In this document: positions 1 to 12,464 of the stretch, piece by piece
Position numbering within the stretch: the first letter of the stretch is position 1
How the letters are laid out: each line of letters starts with the position of its first letter
From: Clarkia xantiana subsp. parviflora
Taxonomy: Eukaryota > Streptophyta > Magnoliopsida > Myrtales > Onagraceae
Assembly: GCA_036873135.1 (NCBI GenBank)
Contig: JAPTYO010000012.1
Coordinates: 6,270,090-6,334,089, forward strand
Reading direction: 5' to 3'
DNA: 64,000 nt
The notes under the pieces: model-generated
Told to the model about the DNA's origin: nothing
Databases searched by the model: none
Seen by the model: only the letters and a program-made list of their open reading frames with translations
Made by a program: the position numbers and the translations under genes

Positions 1-581
1 TTGAACAACACCATTTGTCGGCGGAGATGTTCTGAATAATGACGATGCTTTCGTTCGTCAGTGGCGTGTTGCCTTGGTGGCGACTCTCTTGGTTGCGACT
101 GCGTATTTTATGGACTCTTTTAGTAGTCAACCAGTGTATATATATATAATACGGAGCCCGAAGACATCTGGTATGATCATTCTTGGAAAACATGGTGATA
201 TCAAGTATCAAAATCGACCCCTTTTAAGGAGTTGAATTGTTATGCAGTTAAATTAAATAAGAGGATATTGGAAGGATATGGGTGTGGGGGTGTTGATATC
301 CCCTACTTCCTTGGTAATTTTAAGGTTGTCTCCTTGCCGAGGCGGACTAGGTGGAGGTATTTCCTCCGTACACGCTATGTGTGATCTCACTCCACTGTGC
401 CTGTCTGTAAGTCTTCCCGTTGTAGTAGTGATGTAGTAACATAGTATGTCACTCCGTGAGTTCCATGCTCAAAGCCTTGTCTTTCGAACTGCCCATCTAT
501 CCCTGGGAGAGGCGTACCGAGGGTTGTCTTGCACGAGGGCTTGGAACATGTCGTGCTGCATCATGAGTAGGCGGTTGCCTT
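1..581 (-). pseudogene. Internal remnant of element F beyond the copia insertion
   Basis: Read on the minus strand, this continues F's internal region after G is removed. One minus frame gives a short open stretch (…MMQHDMFQALVQDNPRYAS…) near 445-575, consistent with gag-like sequence, then stops accumulate. I see no pol motif and no LTR. 1-440 holds nothing else I can name. Assignment rests on G's left boundary at 582, not on homology. Confidence 0.4.
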
Positions 582-1146
582 TGTTGGATTACGGGGACGT
601 AATACTACGGAATGTTAAATGTGTACTAACAAGATATCTAATCTACGCAGCGGAATTAGTACACATACCTTTTAGCTTTCCTGCCCGAGAACGATGTGGA
701 GGGAGTTCTGATCCTCCGGTCGGAACCACATGCAAGTTCTTCATCAGAAGAAATCTCACACGATGTAGCTCCACAACAAGACCTCTAATCGATTCTTCAA
801 CGGAGATGGAACCTCGGACTTGATGTGATGGTGCCGAAATATTAGACTAGGGTGACAAGTTTTCTCAATGGAGATCCTTGTTCTTAATTGTGCATTTAAA
901 CCCTTAGGAGTCACCTTTATATATAGTATTGGGTGGAGTTGCCAAAAGGCAACTCCACCCTATGTGGTACTAGGGTTTCGGCCGAACCATGTAAAAAGAG
1001 GGGGAGGCCCATTTTGGGCCTCCCTTGTCAATTACTAATTGGATTTGGCCCAATTATCCCAGATTGACAATTACCTAATTAACTTAGGTAATTCCCTTAA
1101 CTAATAACGGGCTCCTATTACGGCGCCACGTCACCATATGCTAACA
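582..1146 (-). repeat. 3' LTR of copia element G
   Basis: This 565-bp LTR is nearly identical to the sum of 8418-8747 and 29112-29348. It starts TGTTGGATTACG and ends ATATGCTAACA in plus orientation. It still has the intact site ttaggagtcacc near 898, which is where element A entered the other LTR, so it works as an internal control for that insertion. A 13-base inverted pair (gggtggagttgcc/ggcaactccaccc, 929-961) lies in it. Confidence 0.9.
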
Positions 1147-1156
1147 ACTCCCACTC
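1147..1156 (-). other. Polypurine tract of copia G
   Basis: On the minus strand the bases just before the 3' LTR read gagtgggagt. This purine run abuts the LTR, as expected for the plus-strand primer of reverse transcription. Confidence 0.6.
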
Positions 1157-2282
1157 GCCGGAATTGGAGGGTGCTCGTTAATCTATACGATTACGCAATG
1201 GTATCAACATCTCAGTCTTCAGTCTTCGTCTCTGTCTCCGAATAGTTCACACGAGGCTTGCCGTGCGACCGGCGGATACGAAAGGCATCATGCTACTCAT
1301 CTGTTAGGAGTATTGTAGCGTCCGCAGAACGTTGATTCCCTTTCATGAACCAAACATGTTTGAAATAAAACTATGTACCGCACTGTATCCTTGGTCAACT
1401 GTTAATTCTCCAATTGCCCAGTTTTCCACAAAGAAATACTTCTCCAGGGCATCCGTACAAGTGTTCACAACCTTCAACTAATATCCAGTTGGCGGCCACC
1501 TAGTGAACACGAGAGTCGGTGAATTAAAGGTGAACCTGACCGTCCCCATTGCTTATACCCTTAGTCTGACTCAACCGGTTTCCAAGACGTGGTCACTTGG
1601 CTGTTTTCTTTGGCACTACGCTCGTACACCGGGAAGCGAGCATTGAGCCAGACCTTAGGTATAAGTTCTGAGTCCGTGAGGATACTTTGGATTCCTCTTC
1701 ATAAGGCATCCGGGATCAATCACACGCTCAAGGTGAAGAAGTATGCACCCTTTGAATCACAAGGATTCTAGCTAGCACAACCGAGCATGACCCCGTGGTC
1801 GAATGTGGCACGCGCAGTATGAAGCACGCGTCGATAGCACATATGGTAAAGCCAGGGATGGGATATGTCAATAATGCTATCGCAGAATCTCTCATCTGGC
1901 CTTGAATGTGATATATAGTGATGGACAAAGTCCAACTCGACGATTTACAAAACGAAGATTAAGTCATGCTGTTAAGCGTGACAATGTTATCGTTTTGTTT
2001 AATCAGGTTTATCCCCCTGATTCTTAGCCAATCTTCTTACGTTAGAGGTCCCTCTCTCCTTACAAGATGACCATGTCTGTGTGACGAGGCAAGGTTCACA
2101 TTCGACATAATTTTGGTGGAAGAATTTTACTTCTTCCTACGACTTAGTTTATAGACCGTAAAATCTGATGTTGTTAATCATTATGACGTCGATAAATCAT
2201 AAACTCAAATTGCAATTCCTTTATTAAAATTGAAACATAATTTCAAATGTCAAAATGTTAGCACTTTTACAAGCCACACAGT
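1157..2282 (-). other. Non-coding 3' internal region of copia G
   Basis: This stretch lies between the RNase H stop and the polypurine tract. I found no open frame of note on either strand. It is the 3' untranslated part of G. Confidence 0.5.
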
Positions 2283-3732
2283 TTAAGCCCTACGTAAGCC
2301 AAGCAGTTTTACGTGCTTTTCAAAAATCTCTCTACGTAAAGACTTGGTTAAAGGGTCTGCGACCATATTGTCTGTAGGAAAGTATTCTAAAGCGATTATG
2401 TTTTCTTCCAGAACCGACCTAGCATAATTGTATTTCACATCAATGTGTTTAGTCCTACTATGGTACTTTGGATTCTTAACTGCCGCAATGGCCGCCTGAC
2501 TGTCGGAGTGCACCTTCACAGGTTTACTCCTTTTGTCAGTGCCAATTAATGCAGTAAGAAGCCTTTTCAGCTAGACCGCTTCTTGTGCGTTATTGGAGAG
2601 GGCAACGAATTCTGATTCCATAGTGGAAAGCGCGACACAAGATTGCTTCTTGCTTACCCATGATATGGCAGCATTAGTAAGGAGGAAAACTCCTCCTGTG
2701 GTGGACTTATGATCATCCGGATCGCCACCGTGGTCGGCGTCACTATAACCGGTCTATTCGAGCCGATTGCCCTCATAGCACAGAACGTAGTCGGCAGTAC
2801 CTTTCAGATATCTGATAATTCGTTTTACGGCCTTTAGATGTTGATTACTAGGATCTGATTGGAATCTTTCTACTAGGCCCACAGCGTAACAGATGTCTGG
2901 CCGAGTACAGAGCATGGCGTACATTAGACTCCCTACCATGCTCAGATACTCTGCATTCTTCATCTGTTCACGCTCCTGCTGGTTTTTCCGGGCCATCACG
3001 CTTCGATAGCGCGCACCCGAACACAACCGGCGTATCCACGGGTTTAGCATCCAGCATTCTGAATCTTTTCAACAGTTTTTTGATATATGATTCCTGAGAT
3101 AGACATAATTTCTGGGTGGCACGATCTCGGGCAATTTTGATGCCTAAAATGTACTTAGCCTCTCCCATGTCTTTTATCTCGAATGCTGATGCTAACCAAG
3201 ACTTTGATTTATTCATGAAACTCATATCGTTCGCAGCAATGAGTATATCATCCACGTATAGTGTTATGATGACATACTTAGACCCGGAGGTCTTAGTGTA
3301 TACGCAGGGATCCTTGTGAAGATTCACGAATCCGTTTCCAACGATTTCCTCGTGGAATCTGCGATACCATTGCCGAGACGATTGTTTAAGACCGTACATA
3401 GATCTTTGGAGTTTGCAAACTTTGCGTTCTTTGCTAGGTGTAATGAAACTCTCTGGCTGCTCCATATAGATCTCTTTCTCCAATTTTACTTGGAGAGGTT
3501 TGGTCTTAATATCCATTTGATGCATGGTCGAGTTCGAGACTTGCAGTCATGGGCAAGGACAGCCCTGACTATGGTGTAACGCATAGTCGGTGAGTCCTTC
3601 TTTATCAAAGTGCACTCCGTGAATTTGGGTATATCCTTTCGCAATTATTCGAGTTTTGCACCACTCGATATTTCCACCAGAAGTGAATTCTAAGATTTCA
3701 CTTTCTAGTTCTGTGGTTAACAGATAAATCAA
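2283..3732 (-). pseudogene. Copia reverse transcriptase and RNase H remnant
   Basis: In reading order from 3732, fragments give KTRIIAKGYTQ (RT N-terminus), then IYMEQPESF, SMYGLKQSSRQWYRRF, the catalytic YVDDILIA and QESYIKKLLKRF (RT palm and thumb). YLSMVGSLMYAMLCTRPDI follows, then RNase H with SDADHGG, STMESEF, HSDSQAAI and a terminal SRTKHIDVKYN. The frame shifts at least twice (near 3547-3525 and 3050-2968), and one stop sits in the RNase H near 2575. The order RT then RNase H at the 3' end of pol is that of Ty1/copia, where integrase comes before RT. Not functional. Confidence 0.85.
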
Positions 3733-6700
3733 CTAAAGACTAAAACTGAATTAGTTCTTATTTAGGCAATTTCATCATTCATTGTTTTCCTCCATTCCCT
3801 CGTTTTGAGGTCCTTCCTTTGCTTGCTGAACCGTCACTGGTTCAAGAACGAACATCAAGATGTTTAACACATCTCGTTTGATGGGATACTTCTCGAGAGA
3901 AGTTTGTTGCCTTTGACTATGTCTGGGCACGTTAATCCCATGTTTTAGTCTGATCGTTACTCCCACTCGAATAATGCTTCTTATCGGGGCATTACTCCCA
4001 CTGGGAACAATAGTGGTGGTTGAACTTACTTGGAATATCCTCTCGGTCTCGGGATTCTACCTCCGAGATGTATTCTTCGATCACTAGGATCTGGAATCGA
4101 GTTGGTTGTTCCATTCTCACTAGGAAAAATGGGTAGTTGAAATAGTTCATTATCATGATTATCAGGTCCGACTTGATTCGCATTTTAAAATTTAGTGATG
4201 ATTATATGTGAGGGGGAGTGAGCCCTCTCACTGGATTTATTATGAGGATATTTCCATCATCATTTACCAAATCAATCACTTATGCTGTATCAATTCTCCC
4301 ACTCGAAGTGGAACCTGAGAATCTCCATCAACCATCTGTTAACTCAATCAGTACTAGTTCGTTCGTTCTGCAAAGCGTTGGAAATCCATCCTCAAACCTT
4401 TATAATGTGTCATGTTTATCCACGAAACCATTGTTCTAGGCTAATTTTAAAACTCGTATTCTTCGCGAGTAGTGCGTAATCTTAATGAATACTTGTTTTA
4501 ATGCGCAAATTAATGCGTCTTTGTGATAAGGTTTTACCGGAATCATTCATTAGCTTTTATGGTAACTTTTTAACTGATTTGGTCAGAACATAGTGCTTTA
4601 CATTAATGTGAGTTAAATTAATCTCATCCCGCAGGAACAATTAATGTGCAACTCTAACATTATGTAATTCTAAACTATGTTTCTTGAAGTGTTTAATGAA
4701 TGCTTTTAGCCAAACTCTTCGTTCAAGGCTAATGGTGGGAGAGTCGTTTTACCGACTACTTCTTTTCGTTTATGTAACTCATCCATAGATTTATCTATCT
4801 TATGGATCATGCATTTAAGCTGTCGCTTTTAATGCCATGGTTGATATTCTAATTAGATTGTAGTAGCTGGAAGGCTTACATAAAATCTAAGTAGTTATCA
4901 ATGAGTTATATCTGAAGAATTACAAACGAAAAATTCAGCATTCACAAAAATACTTCATCATTAAATTCGTACTTTTAAAACGATGTGTCCCGTCTCTCGA
5001 GGTGACGTGCGCCATGCGCATTATACCAGGTCTAAACCATGGTTTTGAAATCGTTTTAATTTTCGAATTTAAAATTAAATCGGTTTTAACATGCATATTA
5101 TTTTGGGATACATATGTTTAATGGAGTACTTAACAAATAAGGATGAGGTAAGTCGGTTTGCCTTTTAGAATTATGCAATCGATGAATTTATTAAGTTCAG
5201 TTTGACCTGACTGAGATGATAGAGTATGTAAAATGTTTCATTTTTGTTCGACTACTTTTACTTAGCCGGAATTTTGGTTCTAACCCGTGGGTTTGAAATT
5301 TCGTTTCGGATCGTTCCATTTGACCGGAACATTAAATTGATAAGTAAATTGTTTCTCGGAATGCTCCCAAGCTTTGAATCGAGCAACAATTACTTTAATC
5401 AATAATACTGAATTTCGAAATAACCAAAATTTAGTAATTCAGACGAACAACGAACGATAAATGACAATGGTAGGATTCTTGATCCGAAGGTCACATATTT
5501 GATCCATGTTTACTGCATAGATAGTCGAGAACTTTAAGTCATGTTGAACATCACATATGATTAAATTCACTAGTGAATCACATCAAATGATTTGTGTTCA
5601 AGTAAAATGTTTACGGCTTTACATACATGACATACGAGGAGTGTTTGAGACGCACTTTATCAACGGGGTTTAGCCCACCGGATATTCGTTTAAAACCTTT
5701 TACGGTCAAGTTCCCTCCATAATATATGGATCACAATTGACTTCATTCGATCTATTGTGGTGAGTTGAGAAGGTTGTCGCTTCACTGCCTTGGTTTTCGT
5801 ACTTGACTAGACTCAAGGTTATTGAATCTTGTCAATGTAAGGCAACCATATACGTCTTTTCATGTTGACCCATTTATTGCGAAGGTCTCGAGTGGCTATT
5901 ACACCAGCATCCATTAAAAGAAAAGACCATCAAATTCAACCGAAATATTTCTAGCTTTAACATCCTTGCTTCTACCGAGGCAGATGCAAAGGGATACCAA
6001 GCTTTGACATTGTCTGGTTGCAATTTGAAGTCTTCTTCAACCCCTTTTATTCAAGGTTGAATGTATCACCACATACGCATTTAGATCATCAAAGAATCTG
6101 CTTCAATATTTTAGGAAACAAACTATCACGTTCATTTCTCATTGTCAAAATCATACGAACTACCATATTCATTCGTAATTGTCCTTTCTGCTTTTCAGAA
6201 TCGTAGCAGATAGGAGTCCTATACACATTCCTTACGTTCATCATAATTTATATCATTAAGATTGCAAGATTCATAGAAGCGTACCGACTTAGCCATGAAA
6301 ACTAGTACATTGATAATTATGCAAATTCTGGAAGACAACGACATTTTAACATAATTGCATACATCGGATTATCTATTATGATGGAATACGACGAATAGTG
6401 ATCCTTCAGTCACTAAACCAAACCAACCTTCAGTAAACCGAGGAAGGGGGTGCCGTGAAAGAATTCACACTATTGTCGTTTTCAATCTAATAGATCAGTC
6501 TTTTGAAAACGGTTATTCTATTGCAAATTACCGGAATGGGAATTATCAAATAAGCATACCTAATCTTGGCTTTCCCAAGGTCCTTATGATTTTGTAAAAT
6601 TATCCGATAATTTACGCATGCATATTTATAATTATACTAGCAAATCATCATACCATGCCATAAATATCGAACACAACATGCTTACGCGTCATGCGTCTGA

Positions 6701-8403
6701 TGTTCCTAGCATATATAATTCTACGTAAAGTAAATTATCACAAGCGTTCTATCATGAAAATCCTAGCATACGCGTCAAAACATGCAACATCCGCACATAT
6801 CATGCATAATTGGCGACTGGAATTTTCGGTTTTATAAAACGTTTTGAAAATATTAGGGGATGTTTTGCAATTCATGCTTACAATCAACCATGCGAATTTC
6901 TAGACATGGATTCTAGGCACTTTCAATCAGCATAGCATGTCTATCCTATTGCGCAAACCATATATTCAAATCCCAGAGCTCAATGCTCGCAATATAATAT
7001 CCAGCTAGCTTGACTAAGTCAAGACAACAATTCTAATTATATTAAAATATATGATGCAGAAAGTAAACAATTGTAAATCAGCCCACTAATTTAGTCCAGT
7101 CCCAAAAACATGCAAGTCCGATATCCATCCCCATAATCGAAACCAGACATTAGGGTTTTGATTGAAACCGTGTATTAAAACACAAACCCTAAGAGCACTG
7201 TTTAGGTTAATTTTAAAGTTCGAAAACATTTTGGATTTAAAATTTGACATCCTATTTTATTGAACAATTTAAAATTTCGGAAAATTTCAAAATGGTTCGG
7301 TCTAAATTTTTAAAATCCGGTTCAATTCGGTCTGATTTTAAAAATTCTGGTTTGGTCCGAAACGGTTCAATAAAATAAGATAGTAGTTCGGTTTATCACT
7401 CAAAATCGGTTATGTTAGGTTTAATTAAGTTACTACGGTCCGACCCGACCTGAGTGGTTCGATCCGATTAAGAAAACCCGGAATTGTTTTATTCGTTCCG
7501 GTTTAGCAATTGGACCGGCCCTTAAACCCTAGGGTTCGGCCGAAATATGTCTTGTGGGCTAAGTAGGGTTTTAAAGTCCACTAAAAACTTAACTTAGCCA
7601 CCAAGAAATATTAATTATTTAAAATAATTTCCAATATTGCTAATATACATATATAATTCGGCACATATATATATATATATAAATATTGTCATGATTCTAT
7701 CTTTAAGATGTAAATCAATCAACAATATAAATATATATATATATTAATATATATTTCGGCCGGTTATATATATATATACAAAATATTGTAAAAATATATT
7801 TAGGGATAAAATATATAGACAATATATCTTCTTAATCTTTTAAGTAACTAAATCCTATCAATATATCTTTATCCCTATCTTTTAGTTATATATATTGATA
7901 GTTAATATCTTTTACAATATTATATTATAAACCTATCCATATTTTCCAACTTATAGATATATAGTTACCTATTAATAAAATTTAAAAATGGCAACATTTA
8001 TATTTTTATATTGGTGCCGATTTTTTAAAGTCTTGGTGACCAAGAAAATTAAATTTTTTTTACCTAAAATAACCCTAGGGTTTTCGGCACAAACATGCAA
8101 AGTTGGAAAAGTTGTCAAATTTTAAGATCAAACCCTAACTTGATCATGAATCCAAAATGTGTTATTGATAAAACTCACAGTGTTCTTGAAGATCATGAAC
8201 ATCAAACTTATATTTAAACCCAAATTTTTGGCTATGATCCATAAAAACATGTAAAATTTGAAAATTTAAAGTTTTTAAAGATCAAACACATAGAAATAGC
8301 TAAAAATTTAGGATTTCTTCATGGTGTTCATATACTTTAAAATTTTGGATTTTCATAACATCAAGAACATCAATTTATAAAAAATTTAAGAACTCATAAC
8401 TCA
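3733..8403 (-). other. Upstream internal region of copia G without readable gag or integrase
   Basis: This 4.7 kb should hold gag, protease and integrase. I find only short frames and no zinc knuckle, no integrase HHCC and no D..D..E pattern. It is strongly AT-rich, with an alternating-AT stretch at about 7640-7800. Either the coding part has decayed beyond recognition or it was replaced by unrelated AT-rich DNA. Confidence 0.45.
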
Positions 8404-8416
8404 GGCTCTGATACCA
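8404..8416 (-). other. Primer-binding site of copia G (initiator-Met tRNA type)
   Basis: The minus strand reads TGGTATCAGAGCC one base after the 5' LTR end. This is the well-known plant copia PBS, complementary to the 3' end of initiator-Met tRNA. It fixes the element's orientation as minus. Confidence 0.92.
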
Positions 8417-8417
8417 C

Positions 8418-8747
8418 TGTTGGATTACGGGGACGTAATACTACGGAATGCTAAATGTGTACTAACAAGATATCTAATCTACGCAGCGGAATTAGTACAC
8501 ATACCATTTAGCTTTCCTGCCCGAGAACGATGTGGAGGGAGTTCTGATCCTCCGGTCGGAACAACGTGCAAGTTCTTCGTCAGAAGAAATCCCACGCGAT
8601 GTAGCTCCACAACAAGACCTCTGATCGATTCTTCAACGGAGATGGAACCTCGGACTTGATGTGATGGTGCCGAAACATTAGACTAGGGTGACAAGTTTTC
8701 TCAATGGAGATCCTTGTTCTTAATTGTGTGTTTAAACCCTTAAGAGT
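8418..8747 (-). repeat. 5' LTR of copia G, inner piece
   Basis: This matches 582-911 of the other LTR. Similarity stops at 8747, where element A begins. Positions 8743-8747 (AGAGT) are one side of A's target duplication; the other side is GGAGT at 29112-29116. Confidence 0.9.
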
Positions 8748-9493
8748 TTTTAGGTTCTAAGTTTTAGGTCAACGGGTTGTCGGCCAATACCTTACTCCTC
8801 ACTGGTGAAACTACGGGTCCGGTGCTCCTAGATCCTGTCGTTCTGATCCGTGCCCTTCTGTCCTCATCCTTCTCTTCTCCACTTGCCCTGCAAGAGGGGC
8901 AATATCAAGCACGGAGGGGGGGTGCTTGATGAACCCTCTCTGATGCCTAAGTCAGTACGTTTCTTTCTAGAGAGATAAAGTTAGAGAGATGCCAGAGCTA
9001 AAATTGCATAAGTGGCCAAGATGATCAAATGAATGGTGGAAGGGTTGTATTTATAGGCAACGGTGTCATTAAGGTGACTTAATGACATCGTTAACCTTTA
9101 AACACAATTAATTAGTCCCTGATTACATAATTAATACCTTAAAGCACGGAGAGGTTGGCGGAAATAATCTGAGTGCGGGAGTCGGAAAACGGTGCCGGGG
9201 CCCTTGGGGGTGGGGAGAAAATCCGACCCCCAAGGGTAGGGGTTGGGTGTGGCCACCCAACCCCTCCCTAGGGGAGATAGGGTTGACCAGGGAGATCGGG
9301 TTGGCTGACCCGATCACCCCTAGGGGAGGTCGGGTGAGTTCGTCGCGGTCCGGACGAGTATTTTCGCCTCGTCCGAACCGTTGGTGTTTCGGCGGGGTGT
9401 TTGGGTCGAAGTTTCAATTTATAATCATTAACGGGGTGATCAAAATAAAACGATTCGGAAGTCAACGGGTTCAAATTGGGCGCATATCCATCA
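8748..9493 (-). repeat. 3' LTR of gypsy element A
   Basis: This 746-bp LTR matches 28372-29111. The plus-strand left end reads TTTTAGG where the partner has TGTTAGG, so the terminal TG has mutated. The right end ATCCATCA is the complement of the TGATGGAT start. A TATAAATA-type box lies on the minus strand near 9052. Confidence 0.9.
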
Positions 9494-9507
9494 CATGCCC
9501 CCGAGTC
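9494..9507 (-). other. Polypurine tract of element A
   Basis: On the minus strand gactcgggggcatg abuts the 3' LTR. The same GGGGGCA core precedes the 3' LTRs of B (24744-24752) and D (51994-52007), which supports common descent of these elements. Confidence 0.65.
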
Positions 9508-10043
9508 AACCAATGGCCTAACCCTTGATTGATTCTATTTTAGGATGGTATGACACGCGCAATTTGAAGCCGGGATTTTACCTTTTGTCGGAAGCCTTAC
9601 TTACCCATGGGTGTGTGTCTCTGACTCTGCCCCCTGTCTTATAAGATAGAGGAATTGCAAACGTCAAAATAGCACGGACACGTGTCCAAGCACGTGTCCG
9701 TCTGAGATGGGAATAATAAATCCAATACCGTCATGAGCTCATACTCGGAAAATATACGCATGTGTGGGGATGCAACATGAATATGGCTAAGTGAGTCCAT
9801 GCTTCAATTTCATGACGGGGTAAGCCTATGTGGGAAAAATCTCGATTTTGGTCCAAGATTTTGTCTAAGTATAGGATATTAAAAAACATGCCTATAGGAT
9901 ACTAACTATGGTGGGTATGAGTTTAACCGTGGTTAATGGGAACTAGGGGTATCAGTTTTTTAAATCTGACCCTTAAATTTTTCCTTTCCAGAAATTAACG
10001 GTGTCGATTTAGCGGCTTTGGAAAAAACCCTATTCCCTTTTAC

Positions 10044-10051
10044 TATAAAAA
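10044..10051 (+). promoter_or_regulatory. TATA box on the antisense strand of element A
   Basis: TATAAAAA sits about 0.5 kb inside the 3' LTR and points away from it, that is, antisense to gag-pol. It lies upstream of the antisense gene remnant described below. Element B has an equivalent box at 24371-24365. Call by motif and position only. Confidence 0.45.
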
Positions 10052-10314
10052 GGGGTAAGTGATTACCTCATTCTCGTTGTCCTTTTCTCTTTTTTCTTTT
10101 TGGCGGTAGGATTCTTAGTTGGATTCACTTCTCGGGATGCGTGTCGCATTGAGGTACGTGCCTTTTCCTTTGTGTAAGCGTTGCTTTTGGGGGACGTAAT
10201 CCTGCTTCCCCCTTGATTGTTTCTTTTCTTGTCTCGTTTCTTGATTTGTGGGTCTTCATGGTGATATGGTCCTGTTTGGTTCATCCTCTTGCCCCCGTGT
10301 TTCTGCTTACTAGC

Positions 10315-10595
10315 GTGTGGGGTCTTCTTACAATGTGGTTATGACTATTTCCCTTTATCCCCTGCCTCTACTCGTTGGCCCGTGGGGTCTCTCTATACTG
10401 GGGTTATAACTATCTCCCATTGCCCCCTGCCTCTGCTTATTGGCCAGTGGGGTCTCTCTATGATGGGGTTATAACTATCTCCCCTTGCCCCCCTGCCTCT
10501 GCTTGTTGGCCAGTGGGGTCTCTCTATGATGGGGTTATGACTATCTCCCCTTGCCCCCCTGCCTCCGCTTATTGGCCTGTGGGGTCTTCCCATAT
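10315..10595. repeat. 66-bp tandem repeat in A's antisense region
   Basis: About four units, marked by ggggtct at 10384, 10449, 10515 and 10581. Each carries a CT-rich core (gcctctgcttattggcc) and gttatgactatctcc. It overlaps the presumed 5' part of the antisense gene, so it may be leader or intron. Confidence 0.75.
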
Positions 10596-12464
10596 TATCT
10601 TTCTATTCTTACCTTTTGACTTTGTATTCGTCGTTTTAGGAAAATGAGGTTCATCTTGTCTCTGCGGTCCCTTTCCTGTTTTTCTTGGGCTAAGTTTGCG
10701 TGTTTTCGATCAGCAGATCTCCCCGGTGTTTGATGAGGAGTAAGAGGCCAGTACGGGTGGGAGTAGTTAGCTCCGGGACCGGACCTTCGATTGCGAAAAG
10801 ATCGGTTTTTTGTGGTGTGAGGAGGTGTCCCCCAGTTGGAGGTAAGGGAGGTGTTGGTGTTAGGGTACCATCTTCTTTCTATATTGATGCCCCCCAATCG
10901 AGGGTCCGGGAGCCATCTTTTGCTTCTCCCTTGTTTGGTAAGTCTTGGAATGTCTGAGTTTCCTTAGTGTATATTGGTGTTTACTTTGTATCTTGTTGTA
11001 GGTAGACTTCGTCTTCCGCTTCTGAGTCGAAAGGAGCTATCTCGTCCTCCTGTTGATGGAATTGTTGGGTCTGAGTAGGCGCCTTATTACGGGCGTGGGG
11101 CTCGTTTTGACAATCAATCTTCTTTACAAACTCCTGAGGTTGGAGTTCGTGTTTTGCAGTCTGCTATTCCTCCTGCGGATCGTGTGCCCCCTTCTAAAGG
11201 GTCGGAGGCAGTTTATGAATTGGCTCATGATGTGTTGTCTCGCTATGCTTCTGTATCCTTTCTTAATGTTGTTATCCTTTAGGAAATTTCTCTTTCATGC
11301 TTTATCCGTCTCACCCTTTGTTTTTGTCGCAGGGTATTGCCGACATTGTTAATTTGTCCACCCTTGTTATTGATCTTGCTGAGGAGAAGAAGGTGCACGA
11401 GGACACCTGTGTCTCCCTTAGTTCTAAGCTTGTTAGTTGTTTGGAGCGTAGTCGTATCACGGATTTGCAGTGCCGAGACTTGGAGAGTCGTATTGCCCTT
11501 CTTAAAGAAGAGATTGAAGCTTTAAGACAGAAGTCTTATCGCGATGAGGTACTTCGGGCTGCTGAGTTGGTGTCGCTTGAGGAAATGCTTTGTATGGAGA
11601 GAAAGGGTGTGCTATTGCTGGGTATAAGGGTTCTTCCTCTTATCAGGCTGCTATCGATGTTCGTTGCTCTGTGGCTAAGCGTATTTCTTTAAAGGCGATT
11701 CTTGAGCGTATATATATGATTGCTCCTGACTTTCCATTTTCTCAGCTTGGTGATTTGTCTGACTTTGTTGTTAGGCATATTGCCAAGATGAGGAAGTAGT
11801 ACACCTATCTCTTGTGGTGTTTTTTTCGAGTTTGTGGCTTGAGGTTTCTCTTAATTTAGGTCGTACTTCTCCCTCTTGCCTTCTAGCCTCTTTATGTTGG
11901 TCTGTTTTAGGATTGGATCTCAGAATCTTCTCATAGATTGTTGGGTTGCTAAGTGGCTTGTCTTTATTGGTTGTGTTGTTACTTTGCTTCTCATTCATGT
12001 TGCTTGGCTGGAGTGCATATGAGGTAGTCTTGAACTTGTACTCATCTTTCTTCATTGAGTTTATCAAGGGTTCCTTCTTGTGGTGTCTTCTTAATACTCT
12101 TCTTGTTGGTGGGTTGCACTTGTCTTTAGAGTTTGAAACTCCACATCTCCTAGTTTTTCCATCTTTGTTTGATACACTTGTCTTTACTTATGGCATGCAT
12201 GGCAGGGTGCTTATCTCCCATTTTCATGATAACTTATTGTGCCTTTGTGTGTAGTTTTTTGGTTATGGATCCTTTCTTTTCTGGTGCTTCCTTTTCTTTG
12301 CATTTCTTTTATTTTTTCCTTCATCATCATACCTGCTGTCTCATCAAGAAAAAACATTATGTGTTCTTCACACAACTTTGCTTTGCAATTATTTTCTCAT
12401 TGAATCCTTCTTAGTATGGTGCGACGATTTCTTCTGATACCCTTTAAATGGTATATATGGTACT

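Larger units (their letters stand above)
10044..11799 (+). pseudogene. Antisense extra gene (aORF) remnant of element A
   Basis: This runs on the plus strand, opposite to A's pol, between the 3' LTR and the tandem repeats. The clearest part is a last exon, 11333-11799, preceded by a good acceptor (ttttgtcgcag). It encodes an acidic helical coiled-coil segment (…DLAEEKKVHEDTC…, …LESRIALLKEEIEALRQ…). After a frameshift near 11605-11620 it continues GYKGSSSYQAAIDV…FVVRHIAKMRK and a stop. Element B's antisense gene ends in the same way: coiled coil, a DYRKSEDFQADAM segment, then a Phe/Leu-rich tail. In both, the last intron is in phase 0. Upstream exons between 10290 and 11300 are not resolved; 10700-10957 is open. 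Antisense extra ORFs are known in Tat-lineage elements. Confidence 0.5.
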
